Source: Fibrobacter sp. UBA4375 (GTDB lineage Bacteria; Fibrobacterota; Fibrobacteria; Fibrobacterales; Fibrobacteraceae). From it: a stretch of 43,830 nt of DNA. The DNA lies in NCBI GenBank assembly GCA_002391195.1, contig DGRZ01000003.1:5010-48839 (forward strand), in the 5' to 3' direction. Positions 33,031 to 42,278 of the stretch are shown piece by piece. Position 1 is the stretch's first letter. Each line of letters starts with the position of its first letter. The notes under the pieces are model-generated. The model did not search any database, had not been told where the DNA came from, and saw nothing but the letters and a program-made list of their open reading frames with translations. The position numbers and the translations under genes are program-made.

Positions 33031-33111
33031 AAGCGGATCCTCGCCGGAGCCTGCCCTGAGCTTGTCGAATGGGCGAGGATGACATTCCTCGTGCCTAGAT
33101 CCTAACCCCTA
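33031..33111 (+). repeat. REP palindrome with filled loop, plus tandem-repeat end
   Basis: ATCCTCGCC (33037-33045) pairs with GGCGAGGAT (33072-33080) around a 26-base loop carrying GAGCCTGCCCTGAGCTTGTC. CCTAGATCCTAACCCCTAA (33094-33112) contains, on the minus strand, the TAG stop of the kinase gene at 33109. Confidence 0.75.
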
Positions 33112-34620
33112 ATCAACCTCCATCCCCAGGAGCCTTATCTCTGAAATGGCGAAATCTTCGTTTTCACCTTCGTAGATGTCTTCCAAATAGAACTTGAGTT
33201 CTGTGGTTTCGATGGCCTGGATGGTGGGGTATTGCATGCCCTTGATATTTTCCAGCTTGATTTTCTGCTTGAATCCGTCTGCGGTTTCTACCGTAATAGT
33301 TTTCGGCTTCTTGAAAATACGGAACCGGTCGCCAAAAAGGTCGTCAACGGATTTTTGATACCCGATGGCGATTCCCAGGTGGGTGACCAAGGTGTTTTTC
33401 TTGAAATAAAGGCTCAAAACGGGATTCTGCGGCTTCAGGGGCATGCTATTGAGCCATGCTGTTTTCAGGTCGCCGTCGCCCAGGTTGTCTAGACCATAGT
33501 CCACACCGCCGTCATTTTCCAGGGCCTTGGTCTCGAAATTACCGACCGCTTCGTCCCACTCTAAATCTCGAAGGGTGCTTTCGGGCTTGTGGGTAAGCAT
33601 CAGGAGCACCATCAAGATGATAATCAGCGGGAATATAGAAAGGGCAAGAGCCGTCAGCTTGCGGTGGATTTTTTTTGCCTTAGAAGGAATCTTTGTGGCC
33701 ACTTCGGCAATGGATTCTCTGCCATGGCTGAACAAAGAAGTTTTCCGTCCTGTAATTTTGCCTGTGCTTCGGGTATCTTTTTGCGGGAAAACCGCATCGC
33801 AGGCATCCAAAAACTCCTGCATGTCGTGGAAACGCTCGTTCAGCTTCTTCTTGAGGCACTTGAGAATCAGTTCTGCAAGCCCCTTGGGCATGTCCGGCCT
33901 GAACTGTCGCGGGTCAGGCGGTTGTTTCTGCACATGCTGAATGGCAATCTCTATGGGCTTGTTGCCGTTGAACGGGAGTTGTCCGCAGGTCATTTCAAAC
34001 AAAATGATGCCCATGCTGTAAATGTCGGACTGGAGGGTCACTTCTTCGCCGTGGCACTGCTCCGGAGACATATACTCGGGCGTGCCCATGGTCATGCCCG
34101 TTCTGGTAAGGCGCTGTTTTTCCATCTCCTGGATGTAGGAAATCCCGAAATCCATGATATAGACACGGTTATCGTGGGTAATCATGATGTTGGAGGGCTT
34201 CACATCCCTATGGACAATACCGCGGTTGTGGGCGTACAAAAGACCGCGGGCAATCTGCTTGATAATCACCTCGATAGAAGAGAAGGGGAGCTTGCTCTGC
34301 TTCTGCAAGATGTCGGAGAGGGCCACTCCCTTCACATAGGTCATGGCAATAAAAAGCTGGTTGGCCTGCTTTCCAAAGTCGAAAATCTGGACAATGTTCA
34401 TGTGGTCCAGTTCTTTCATGGCCTGGGCTTCCAGATAAAACCTCTGGATTGCCTCTTCGTCAGAAGACGAGTCCAACACCTTTAGGGCCACTTCGCGGCC
34501 GAGCCTTTTGTCCAGGGCCTTATAGACGTAGCCCATGCCTCCCCGTCCGAGAGTATCTATCAGGTCGTAGTTTTCGTTAAAGGGGCGAGGGAAAGTATTT
34601 GATTGATTCTCGGGACTCAT
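33109..34620 (-). CDS. Ser/Thr protein kinase with discoidin-like outer domain
   Basis: 503 residues. A canonical Hanks-type kinase: GRGGMG (25-30), Lys47 (VALKVL), HRDVKPSN (137-144), DFG 157-159, MGTPEYMSPEQ with activation-loop Thr residues. A juxtamembrane stretch (280-320) precedes one transmembrane helix (about 322-343). The outer domain (370-503) has DNLGDGDLKTAWLN, LSLYFKKNTLVTHLGIAIGYQ and a C-terminal FAISEIRLLGMEV, fitting a discoidin-like/glycan-binding beta-sandwich. The start overlaps the stop of the FHA-ABC gene (ATGA), pointing to the transporter as a likely phosphorylation target. Confidence 0.92.
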   Translation of the reverse strand: MSPENQSNTFPRPFNENYDLIDTLGRGGMGYVYKALDKRLGREVALKVLDSSSDEEAIQRFYLEAQAMKELDHMNIVQIFDFGKQANQLFIAMTYVKGVALSDILQKQSKLPFSSIEVIIKQIARGLLYAHNRGIVHRDVKPSNIMITHDNRVYIMDFGISYIQEMEKQRLTRTGMTMGTPEYMSPEQCHGEEVTLQSDIYSMGIILFEMTCGQLPFNGNKPIEIAIQHVQKQPPDPRQFRPDMPKGLAELILKCLKKKLNERFHDMQEFLDACDAVFPQKDTRSTGKITGRKTSLFSHGRESIAEVATKIPSKAKKIHRKLTALALSIFPLIIILMVLLMLTHKPESTLRDLEWDEAVGNFETKALENDGGVDYGLDNLGDGDLKTAWLNSMPLKPQNPVLSLYFKKNTLVTHLGIAIGYQKSVDDLFGDRFRIFKKPKTITVETADGFKQKIKLENIKGMQYPTIQAIETTELKFYLEDIYEGENEDFAISEIRLLGMEVD

Positions 34621-36680
34621 TTTGCTTTTCTAAGGAGGTGTAAATTGACGAAGGTTATAATACAAAATATAATGATGAGTGTCATCAGCATTACAAAGTT
34701 CAGGCTCTCGAAAGGCCTGTCCAAAAGTAAATCCAGAAGGGCGTCCTGGTCGAACCTTGACCAAATGGCAAAGGAAAGTGCCTTTCCGATAGCCTGCATC
34801 TGGTCCAGGGGAACAAGGGCTCCGGCCAAGGCCACCTGCGGAATGATAATCAGGGGCAAGAAAGCGTTTGCCTGGCCGGGATTCTTGGAAAATGCGCTGA
34901 CAAGGCAACCCATGCACACGGCGGGAATCACTGTCAGGGCAAACACAAGGGCAAGAATCGGCAAGGTCGGATGCATCGTCACCTTGAAGGAGATAAAACC
35001 GTAAATAACGAAGATCTGCATGAAGGCCGCAACGGAGGGAATTCCCGTTTTGGCAAGCAGGTAGGGGGCGATGGACATGCCTTTTCGCAAATCGTTAGTC
35101 AAAATTTCTTTTTCCTGGACGATTTCTCGAATCGATAGGGAAAGGGCAAACCAGTTGGCACAGAGGATTAAGGCAAAACTTACAATCCCAAGAGGCGAAT
35201 TGTTGGAGAAAATCTGGGAGAAGACAAATCCGAGGATAAAGGGCTGTATAAACAGGGCAAAGAGTTTTCCCTTGTCGCGGAACCACTGCTTGAGAATCAA
35301 CTGGATATGGTAGGGGAGTAGAGTCGATTTTTTATCGGTCTTGAAATAGGTTCGGTTCTTCTTTTCGTCGTCAGCCATTTCCATAGATTTTTTCGAAGAA
35401 GCCCAACGGATAAAGGAGTCGTCGTTCAATCCCGCTAAAATACTTTCGGCACTTTTGGTATTGAAAAACCCCACCGATTCTTCGCGAGAACCATAAAAGA
35501 CCTGCTTGCCCTGATGGATAACCAACACCTTGTTGGCGATGTTCAGGGCCTCGTAGCTGTGGGTGGTAAGTATTACCGTATGGCCCAAGAAGGCCAGCTG
35601 TTTCAGGTGGGTGCACAGAATGTTTGCGTTGTAGGGGTCCAAGCCCGAAAGGGGCTCGTCCAGCACAATCAGGCCAGGAGAGCCGATAAGTTCCTGGGCC
35701 AAGGCAAGCCTTCGCATTTCGCCACCGCTCAAGGTCTTTACGGGGTTGTTCTTGCGGGCGGTAAGTCCGAACAGCTCGCAAATTCGGTCGGCCCGTTCCT
35801 GGAAAGATTCCTTTAGCTCCTTTTTGTCCATGGAAATTTTTGCCCCATGCAGGAGCGTTTCCATAACGGTCAAGTCCTTGTGGAGTGCCGGGTCCTGCGG
35901 TAAGAAGGCAATCCGTTTGCGGATTTCCTTGTTGCGGTAATCCAGCCCGGAATAAAGGACTTCGCCTTCGGGAGACTTGGTGTATTCCCCTTTCAGAAGT
36001 TTTAGGAGCGAAGATTTTCCTTGGCCGGATCGGCCGATAATGGCAAGAATTTCTCCTGCGGGCAGGTAGAGGTTTATGTCGGACAACAGCTCTTTTTTGC
36101 CGGCATAGACATCCAGATTCCTAAGCGTCACGTCAAATCCGGACATGACCCGCTTGACCAGCAGGTCGCCAGCCTGGAACGAAAACTCGAAGTTCTCAAG
36201 ACGGATGGTGTCGCCTGCATCAAGGCGAATTTCGTGCCCTTTTTTGCCGTCGGAATCCGTCAATTTTTTTGCAAAATGGAGTCTGCAACCAGAATCCAAA
36301 AGTTTCGCCTTGAACGCGGTGTTCCCGTTTTCACCTTCCAGTGTAATCTTCTGGTCTTCTGAGGTCAAGGTATATGATTCCGTAGAATCAGATGCATCCA
36401 GAAGCAGCAGGGAAAGGGCGTCGCCCCGTAAAGTCACTCTCAAGCGGTGAAGCCCGATGACGATGATGTCGCCATCTTTCAGCGGAATTTCAGAGACGTC
36501 TTCATCGTTGACCTGGGTGACGCTATTGCTTGAAAGGTTCTTTAGATTCCATGAACCGTCGGCAAATTCTATGGTCGCATGTTCCCTGGAAACGAAAACG
36601 TCGGAGAATCGGATGTCGCAATCCTCTTTTCGTCCGATGGTAAACGGCTTTCCTTTTTCGGGTGTGACTATATGGAACAT
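34617..36680 (-). CDS. FHA-domain ABC transporter (ABCG-like half-transporter)
   Basis: 687 residues in one chain. An N-terminal FHA domain (GRKEDCDIRFSDVFVSREHATIE, about 1-85) binds phosphothreonine. A region at 100-172 (VVTL-like strands, DAGDTIRLENFEFSF) may be a second, degenerate FHA. The ABC domain has Walker A GRSGQGKS (216-223), signature LSGGE (317-321) and Walker B LIVLDE (337-342). The C-terminal 210 residues hold about six membrane helices of the ABC-2 type. The order FHA-ABC-TM matches Mycobacterium Rv1747, which is regulated by an adjacent kinase; the neighbour here is also a kinase with overlapping ends. Substrate unknown. Confidence 0.9.
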   Translation of the reverse strand: MFHIVTPEKGKPFTIGRKEDCDIRFSDVFVSREHATIEFADGSWNLKNLSSNSVTQVNDEDVSEIPLKDGDIIVIGLHRLRVTLRGDALSLLLLDASDSTESYTLTSEDQKITLEGENGNTAFKAKLLDSGCRLHFAKKLTDSDGKKGHEIRLDAGDTIRLENFEFSFQAGDLLVKRVMSGFDVTLRNLDVYAGKKELLSDINLYLPAGEILAIIGRSGQGKSSLLKLLKGEYTKSPEGEVLYSGLDYRNKEIRKRIAFLPQDPALHKDLTVMETLLHGAKISMDKKELKESFQERADRICELFGLTARKNNPVKTLSGGEMRRLALAQELIGSPGLIVLDEPLSGLDPYNANILCTHLKQLAFLGHTVILTTHSYEALNIANKVLVIHQGKQVFYGSREESVGFFNTKSAESILAGLNDDSFIRWASSKKSMEMADDEKKNRTYFKTDKKSTLLPYHIQLILKQWFRDKGKLFALFIQPFILGFVFSQIFSNNSPLGIVSFALILCANWFALSLSIREIVQEKEILTNDLRKGMSIAPYLLAKTGIPSVAAFMQIFVIYGFISFKVTMHPTLPILALVFALTVIPAVCMGCLVSAFSKNPGQANAFLPLIIIPQVALAGALVPLDQMQAIGKALSFAIWSRFDQDALLDLLLDRPFESLNFVMLMTLIIIFCIITFVNLHLLRKAK

Positions 36681-36704
36681 GTCGTCGGATGCCTTTTAGA
36701 ACGG

Positions 36705-37901
36705 CTACTTCAAGCTCCTGATGGCAGCTTCGAAACGCCTACAGGCACTTTCCAAATTTTCGTCGCTGGCAGCATAAGAAAAACGCACGCAGTTGTCGTT
36801 TCCGAATGCGGCTCCCGGTACAATGGCAAGCCCTTGACTTTCAAGAATGTACTCGCACAAATCTACGGACCCCTTGATGGTCTTCCCGTCAGGCGTTGAT
36901 TTTCCATAGACGGAGCTCACAGGGGCGAACAGGTAAAAGGCTCCCTCAGGAGCGCGCAGCTTTTGCCCCAGGGCATCGCCGATTTTTGACACCATAAAGT
37001 CCCTGCGCTTGCGGAAAACCTCCCTCATTTTGAGAGACTCGGTATTTCCCATCTCTAGAGCGCCCAAGGCGGCGTACTGGGCGATGTTGCTTGGGTGGTG
37101 CGTAGCTTGCCCTTGAATTTTCCCGATAATTTTGGCGATGGGGGCGGGGGAGGCGTCGTAGCCTACGCGCCAGCCGGTCATACAGTAGGACTTGGAAAAA
37201 CCGTTGATGACAATGGAACGGTCTTTCATCCCGTCAATAGAAGCAATGCTGGTAAATGTTCCCTGATAAACGAAGTATTCATAAACTTCGTCAGAAATGC
37301 AGTAGAGGTCATTTTCGACAATGACCTTTGCCAAGGCTTCCAGTTCCTCGCGGCTATACACGGAACCGGTGGGGTTGCAAGGGTTGTTCATTAAAATGGC
37401 CTTGGTCTTGTCATTACAAACTTTTTTCAGCTGTTCGGCCGTTATCTTGAAATCATTTTCTTGCAATCCGTCAACAAATACGGGAACGCCTCCTAGCCAT
37501 TTCACCAATTCAGGATAAGTCACCCAATAGGGGGCCGGGATGATCACCTCGTCACCGGGGTTTATCAAGGCGGCAAGGGAGTTGAACACGGCATGCTTTG
37601 CGCCGCTGGTGACCGTAATCTGTTCGGGTTCATAACGGAGCCCGTTTTCTTTGGAGAGCTTTTCGCAGATTTTCTTGCGCAACTCCAAAATGCCGACGGG
37701 AGCGGTGTAGCGGGTCTTTCCGCTGTCTATGGCGCAATGCGCCGCCTTGCAGATAGGATCTGGAGTCGGAAAATCCGGTTCGCCGGCACCAAGACTAACC
37801 ACGTCCTTGCCTTCGGCAATCATTTTCTTGGCAAGGCTGTCAATGGCAACTGTCAGGGAGGCGGCAATATTCAGTGTTCTATTGGAGAGACTTTTGGGCA
37901 T
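36705..37901 (-). CDS. Aspartate aminotransferase, class I
   Basis: PLP enzyme interconverting aspartate and oxaloacetate with glutamate/2-oxoglutarate. 398 residues. GEPDFPTPDPI, the ring-stacking TSGAKHAVFNSL segment, NNPCNPTGSVYS, SDEVYEYF and the PLP lysine in NGFSKSYCMTGWRVGY are all present; FSYAASDENLE ends with the substrate-binding Arg region. The sequence is of the Bacillus AspB type. The start lies inside the last codons of the exporter gene (23-base overlap), and 24 bases separate its stop from the FHA-ABC gene, so an amino-acid enzyme is embedded in an envelope-transport operon. Confidence 0.93.
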   Translation of the reverse strand: MPKSLSNRTLNIAASLTVAIDSLAKKMIAEGKDVVSLGAGEPDFPTPDPICKAAHCAIDSGKTRYTAPVGILELRKKICEKLSKENGLRYEPEQITVTSGAKHAVFNSLAALINPGDEVIIPAPYWVTYPELVKWLGGVPVFVDGLQENDFKITAEQLKKVCNDKTKAILMNNPCNPTGSVYSREELEALAKVIVENDLYCISDEVYEYFVYQGTFTSIASIDGMKDRSIVINGFSKSYCMTGWRVGYDASPAPIAKIIGKIQGQATHHPSNIAQYAALGALEMGNTESLKMREVFRKRRDFMVSKIGDALGQKLRAPEGAFYLFAPVSSVYGKSTPDGKTIKGSVDLCEYILESQGLAIVPGAAFGNDNCVRFSYAASDENLESACRRFEAAIRSLK

Positions 37902-40317
37902 TTTCTTTTTTTTGCCTTTGCAGGATTCTGTAGTTGTCTAGAGAACCGGCAATTAACGAAAACATTGTGAACTGGGCGATTGAAATACAAATCAGTCCGA
38001 TAAACGAAATTTGTCCGATGCTTTTTAGGCCAGGATGCGATGAAATCAGCAAACCGTAGGTTCCAATCATGGCGGCCATCTGGCTTATGGAAATAGAGAA
38101 AGCCTTGCCTTGCAAAAGGGTGAGGGCGGTTCCTTTCCTTTTTTCGTAATAGGCGGTCCACAACTGGATAGAACCGTCAACGCTTGCTCCAATCAAAATC
38201 GGGAAGGCGATAGTGCTATAGACAGAAAGCTTGATTCCAAGGACGTTGATTAGGGCCAAAAGCCAGCTCATGGCAAATAGGGAAGGGAGGATGGTAAAAA
38301 TGGCCCTGCTGAAACGATTGTAGAAGAACAGCAAGAAGAACCACACCAGAACAGACCCCAAGAAAATGGTCTTGTCGACATTAGAAAGCACTAGGTCCAA
38401 GAACTTTGCCCGCACAACAGGCACGCCCGTCATCTTGTAGGTGCTATCATCCGAGCCATTCAGGAGGGCTAGGTCGTGTGCCAAGTGCCTGCATTCCAGC
38501 CCGTTGTTCGGATTGATGTTCGAAAAGATAAAGGCAAAGGCCCCCGCATTCCCGTCGATATCGCTAAACTTCTTGCGGATGTTTTCGGGCTGATCATCTT
38601 CGTCTAAATCATATCGGTACAAAATTTCCGAAATCTTGGAGACGTTTATTCTTTCGGCAGAATCCAGCTGCTGCAAGATGTCGTTAGTAAAGAAAGCCTG
38701 GATTTCTTTAAGCTTTTCTTTCTTGTTGACCTGATTCTTTGGCGAGAAAGCGCTTAAGGTATAAACGTTCTCAATATTAGGAATCTTGCCCTTGGACTTG
38801 AGCTGTTTGAACCTTCTATAAAGTTCATCGCCATTGTCTTTTGACATCATGACGATGACGGGGTCATATTGAGGGAAACCTGTTTTTGCGATTAATGAAT
38901 CCGCCACCCGTTCTTCGCGGGGGAGTTCAGTCTGTCTGAAATCATAAAGGAATTTCAGGTTCACACCGCCATAAATCAACGCCGCAAGACTCAATACGGA
39001 AAGAACGGCTATAATGATTCCGTTGGTCCTGTAAGAAAGGAGCGTTATCTTGAACACTCTCTGGAAACGGAAGCTGTTGACAGAGAAGGCTTTTTTTCGC
39101 TGGAACAAGTGCAGGAGAGATGTAGAGATAAGTATGGTGAAAATCCAGTTTAAAATGCAGCCTATGGAACCGAGGATGCCGAGCTCGCGGATCCCGGCCA
39201 CAGGCACGATAATCATGCAGGCGAAAAACGAAGCCATGATTCCGGCCGATACCGCTGTAGATGGACCAATCCCCAGAACGGCGCTCTCAATGCAAAGCTT
39301 GGGACTCAAGTTTCTGGACCGTTCTATAAAGTATCGGTTCAGCACATGGGTAATAACCTGACAGGCCTGTCCGGGCAGAACCAGGGCAAGCAGCAGGGTG
39401 AATACGTTGATGCGTCCATACAGCAGCCAAGCCAGGGCCAGGGTGTAAAGGATCGGGAGCCCCACTGGAATCGCCGATACCAGTATTAGCTGGGGTTGCT
39501 TATAGAAATGGATAATGAAAAGAAGCAAGATGAACAGGGCGGTGATTTTTCCTGCAAATTTTGCCTCGGGGAGTAGCGTCCGCCCCGTCTGGATGGTGTC
39601 GTAGACTTTTCCGGTGTAATAGACGTTTATGGAACCATATTCCGGATTGTCCCTGAAGAATGACTTGACTTTGCCGAGCAGGTCCCGGTTGGCCTGTAAG
39701 TCGGATAGGGAATTTTTAGGATAAATGTCAACAACCCGAATTTTCCCGTCACTGCTGGCATGGGTCCTTGAAAGGATGGCGAAATACTTGCTTTCCAGAT
39801 CGGAGAAATCAAGAACGGTTTGGTTGGCCTTATTGTCGTTTGAATCCGCTGAAGCCTTTGAGTCGTCGGTCATGTCCACATATAGGGGGTTGTGGGCCAT
39901 GGTGATTTTCTCTTGCAAAGACCGGATTCTTTCGGCGACCGTGTCCAGGTCATCTTCTTCGATGTAGAGAAGGCTGTGCTTCTTGTAGAACTCGATATCC
40001 GTTTCAAATTCGGCAAAATGAATGGTCGAGTCAGCTTGCAATCTTTGGTATAACGACCGTGCGGCGGAATAGTTCAGGGTGCTGTCTTCGGACTCCATGA
40101 CAACGGTCAGGCTTCCAAGGGCCCCGAATTTTTCTTCTATTTCTTGATGGTAAAGGGGCGAGCTCCCCTTTGAGGTCAGGGCGTCCTGTAACTGAAGTTC
40201 CCACCGCAAATTCTGGACGGGATAGATAGAAAGTAACGCTAGGACAAAAGATATAACCAATATGGCTATCGGATATTGAGTCGCTCTTTTGATGATTTTT
40301 GTGACTAGCGAAAACAT
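37879..40317 (-). CDS. MMPL/RND-family membrane transporter
   Basis: 812 residues from the ATG at 40317; a GTG directly precedes it. Architecture: a transmembrane helix near 15-35, a large periplasmic loop (about 40-235), a cluster of five or six helices (245-420), a second helix near 440, a second periplasmic loop (460-655) and a final helix bundle (665-800). This duplicated plan is typical of RND/MMPL and hopanoid-exporter-like proteins that export lipids. GASVDGSIQLWTAYYEKR in the last bundle is a family-type segment. It is divergent from an outer-membrane barrel gene (40349), which suggests a lipid-export partnership. Confidence 0.88.
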   Translation of the reverse strand: MFSLVTKIIKRATQYPIAILVISFVLALLSIYPVQNLRWELQLQDALTSKGSSPLYHQEIEEKFGALGSLTVVMESEDSTLNYSAARSLYQRLQADSTIHFAEFETDIEFYKKHSLLYIEEDDLDTVAERIRSLQEKITMAHNPLYVDMTDDSKASADSNDNKANQTVLDFSDLESKYFAILSRTHASSDGKIRVVDIYPKNSLSDLQANRDLLGKVKSFFRDNPEYGSINVYYTGKVYDTIQTGRTLLPEAKFAGKITALFILLLFIIHFYKQPQLILVSAIPVGLPILYTLALAWLLYGRINVFTLLLALVLPGQACQVITHVLNRYFIERSRNLSPKLCIESAVLGIGPSTAVSAGIMASFFACMIIVPVAGIRELGILGSIGCILNWIFTILISTSLLHLFQRKKAFSVNSFRFQRVFKITLLSYRTNGIIIAVLSVLSLAALIYGGVNLKFLYDFRQTELPREERVADSLIAKTGFPQYDPVIVMMSKDNGDELYRRFKQLKSKGKIPNIENVYTLSAFSPKNQVNKKEKLKEIQAFFTNDILQQLDSAERINVSKISEILYRYDLDEDDQPENIRKKFSDIDGNAGAFAFIFSNINPNNGLECRHLAHDLALLNGSDDSTYKMTGVPVVRAKFLDLVLSNVDKTIFLGSVLVWFFLLFFYNRFSRAIFTILPSLFAMSWLLALINVLGIKLSVYSTIAFPILIGASVDGSIQLWTAYYEKRKGTALTLLQGKAFSISISQMAAMIGTYGLLISSHPGLKSIGQISFIGLICISIAQFTMFSLIAGSLDNYRILQRQKKENAQKSLQ

Positions 40318-40326
40318 CACTTGAAA

Positions 40327-40332
40327 TATAAT
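40327..40332 (+). promoter_or_regulatory. TATAAT -10-like box
   Basis: A perfect TATAAT in the 31-base space between the two divergent starts. No good -35 is visible at 17-18 bases. If used, transcription would start near 40339 and the leader would be about 10 nt. Confidence 0.3.
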
Positions 40333-40348
40333 TATATTGTGTCCTAGA

Positions 40349-41803
40349 ATGTATTTGGGTCATAGAAACAAGGGGAGTAACGCATGGAATCTTCAAAGGT
40401 CCATAAGACCTTTAGTTCTTTTGCTATTCCTTCTTTTGTTTCAACCGGCAATTGCCGAAGAAACGGCGAGTGAAGAGGATTCTTGGCTTTACGCACATAT
40501 CATACAGCCCGTTTTGAATGCTGCGGTTTATCCCTTATCTGCGCCAGTCCAATACGCTCTTAATAACGGTGTTGTTGAAAAGTCCGTAGAGTTGATGTCC
40601 TTTGGTGAAGACAAGAAAATTTTTGTCTATCCCACAATGAACCTAAAACCAGGAACCCAAACACAGTTGGGTATGACATACCGTCACCGGAGTATTCTCT
40701 TTAATAGGGATTATCTGGTGTTGCAGGGTAGTTATTATGCAAATGGAGACCTGTACCTTTCGGACCGATACACCAAGCAGGAACCTTTTGGCTTGCCGCT
40801 GTTTGTCGGATTCCGTTACAAGTTGTATTGGGACAGCGACGCCAATTTTATTATTCCAGGAACCAAGGAAGCCTTTATTCAACCCGATTCAACCATGAGC
40901 TTTCAATGGAGAATCGGAGCTCCCTTGACCAAGTCCAAGAAATTGAATTTGGAACTGTCAACGAGCCAGATGTTTATCGATGCAGATCTCCCGGACAATT
41001 CAAAAGACAGTATTTTGAACGATGCGGTTTTTTCTATCGCTGATCGTGGGCTGTATCAATCTTCAAAACAGTATTCCGTAGCTCTATCTCTGGTGTATGA
41101 CGATTTGGACTTTCCGTACGCTCCTTCGAAAGGGGACAGAGTCATCCTCTCCGGAGAATACAATTTTGCGCCGGAGTATGGGGGAATAAGGTATGATTCA
41201 TTTGACTCTCAGCGAAGCGGAAAAGTTCCCAAGAGCGACAAGAGCCACGACTACATCTACAACAGCCTTATCTGGCAGCATTATTTCTACTTTGGAAAGG
41301 CTAAGCAATACATTCTTTCGGCAAGAGAAGCAAGGCAAAGCCGCAAGTTCTACACGGATTTTTCCTGGGACGAAGCTCTTCGCGTATGGAGACCCGAAAA
41401 CATCAGGGAAACGCTCCTTGAACGAAGAGTCGTTGCTCTCCAGTTCAGAATGGAAAACATGTGGGAAATGGACAAGGGCGGAGCTCCCTTCAACGCTTTC
41501 CCGACAATGAATGCCCGGTATCCAATGCGAGGTTACGGAGATGAATGGTCGGCATACCATATCATGGGACTTAGCGCCGAATACCGTTGGCCCATTGACC
41601 GGTTTGTAGATGGAGTGCTTTTCGACGAATATGCTATGCACGCCGAAAAGGTAAAAGAATTCAGCTTTGATCGATTCTATAATTCCTGGGGTTTCGGTAT
41701 TCGCGTTAGGATGCCGGAACTATACCTTTTCCGTGCCCAGGTGGGTTTCCATGGGTTACACGGGGTCAACCTGATTTTGACCATTGCGCCGGAATTCAAA
41801 TAA
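40349..41803 (+). CDS. Outer-membrane beta-barrel, Omp85/BamA-like C-terminus
   Basis: About 484 residues with a signal peptide (hydrophobic core LVLLLFLLLFQPAIA, cleavage near AEE). After a short mature N-terminus it is strand-rich throughout. The end MRGYGDEWSAYHIMGLSAEYRWPIDRF...LFDEYAMHAE and GVNLILTIAPEF resembles the surface-antigen (D15) barrel of Omp85 proteins, without POTRA repeats. The ATG at 40349 is the best in-frame start, though its Shine-Dalgarno is weak. A stronger AAGGGGAG site serves an out-of-frame ATG at 40384 that reads only 29 codons. The last 8 bases overlap the convergent Nudix gene. Confidence 0.78.
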   Translation: MYLGHRNKGSNAWNLQRSIRPLVLLLFLLLFQPAIAEETASEEDSWLYAHIIQPVLNAAVYPLSAPVQYALNNGVVEKSVELMSFGEDKKIFVYPTMNLKPGTQTQLGMTYRHRSILFNRDYLVLQGSYYANGDLYLSDRYTKQEPFGLPLFVGFRYKLYWDSDANFIIPGTKEAFIQPDSTMSFQWRIGAPLTKSKKLNLELSTSQMFIDADLPDNSKDSILNDAVFSIADRGLYQSSKQYSVALSLVYDDLDFPYAPSKGDRVILSGEYNFAPEYGGIRYDSFDSQRSGKVPKSDKSHDYIYNSLIWQHYFYFGKAKQYILSAREARQSRKFYTDFSWDEALRVWRPENIRETLLERRVVALQFRMENMWEMDKGGAPFNAFPTMNARYPMRGYGDEWSAYHIMGLSAEYRWPIDRFVDGVLFDEYAMHAEKVKEFSFDRFYNSWGFGIRVRMPELYLFRAQVGFHGLHGVNLILTIAPEFK

Positions 41804-42278
41804 AATCCCTGTAATCGACGTTTTTGCCGTCTAGAATGGCTTCAACGAGTGTGCTTCCCCGGTAGGTGAGTTTCAGCGAAAAGAAGGGAACATCCTGATT
41901 CAGCAGCGAAAGAAAAATCATGTCACCATCCCAGTGGGGGAGCTTGATTACGTCATCTTTCGACACCCATTCCAGCACGCCTTCGTCACATTCCCGCACT
42001 TTTCCGCTAAATTCTTTGGACGTGAACAGGTGCATAAACTCTGTCTCGTTCATCCCGTCTGAAATGAAAGTGACAATGCCCCTATATTTGGGGACGATGG
42101 TCAAGCCTGTTTCTTCGCGGGTTTCGCGAATAATGCAGTCTTCGGGAGACTCGTTTTCTTCGAATTTTCCGCCAATGCCAATCCACTTGTCCTTGTTGAT
42201 ATCATTTTTTTTCTTGATGCGGTGAAGCAGCAGGTATTTGCCGTCCTGCTCGATATAACAAAGGGAGGTGTTGATCAC
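41796..42278 (-). CDS. Nudix hydrolase, 8-oxo-dGTPase-like
   Basis: 160 residues from the GTG at 42278. This start is chosen because GTGATC overlaps the TGA of the upstream gene by 4 bases, GGAAGG precedes it, and the family begins INTSLCYIEQDGKYLLLHR. A longer frame to 42344 would overlap 70 bases. The complete Nudix box GKFEENESPEDCIIRETREETGL (G-x5-E-x7-REUxEExGU) marks a pyrophosphohydrolase acting on nucleoside triphosphates or similar. WIGIGGKFEENE is typical of the MutT/8-oxo-dGTP type. It is translationally coupled to the MauE/DoxX-like gene. Confidence 0.93.
   Translation of the reverse strand: MINTSLCYIEQDGKYLLLHRIKKKNDINKDKWIGIGGKFEENESPEDCIIRETREETGLTIVPKYRGIVTFISDGMNETEFMHLFTSKEFSGKVRECDEGVLEWVSKDDVIKLPHWDGDMIFLSLLNQDVPFFSLKLTYRGSTLVEAILDGKNVDYRDFI

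Noticed and set aside
40384..40473. 29-codon ORF with a strong Shine-Dalgarno site overlapping the barrel gene start
   Set aside because: The peptide has no recognisable features and the signal peptide of the barrel lies in the other frame; kept only as a note on start uncertainty.
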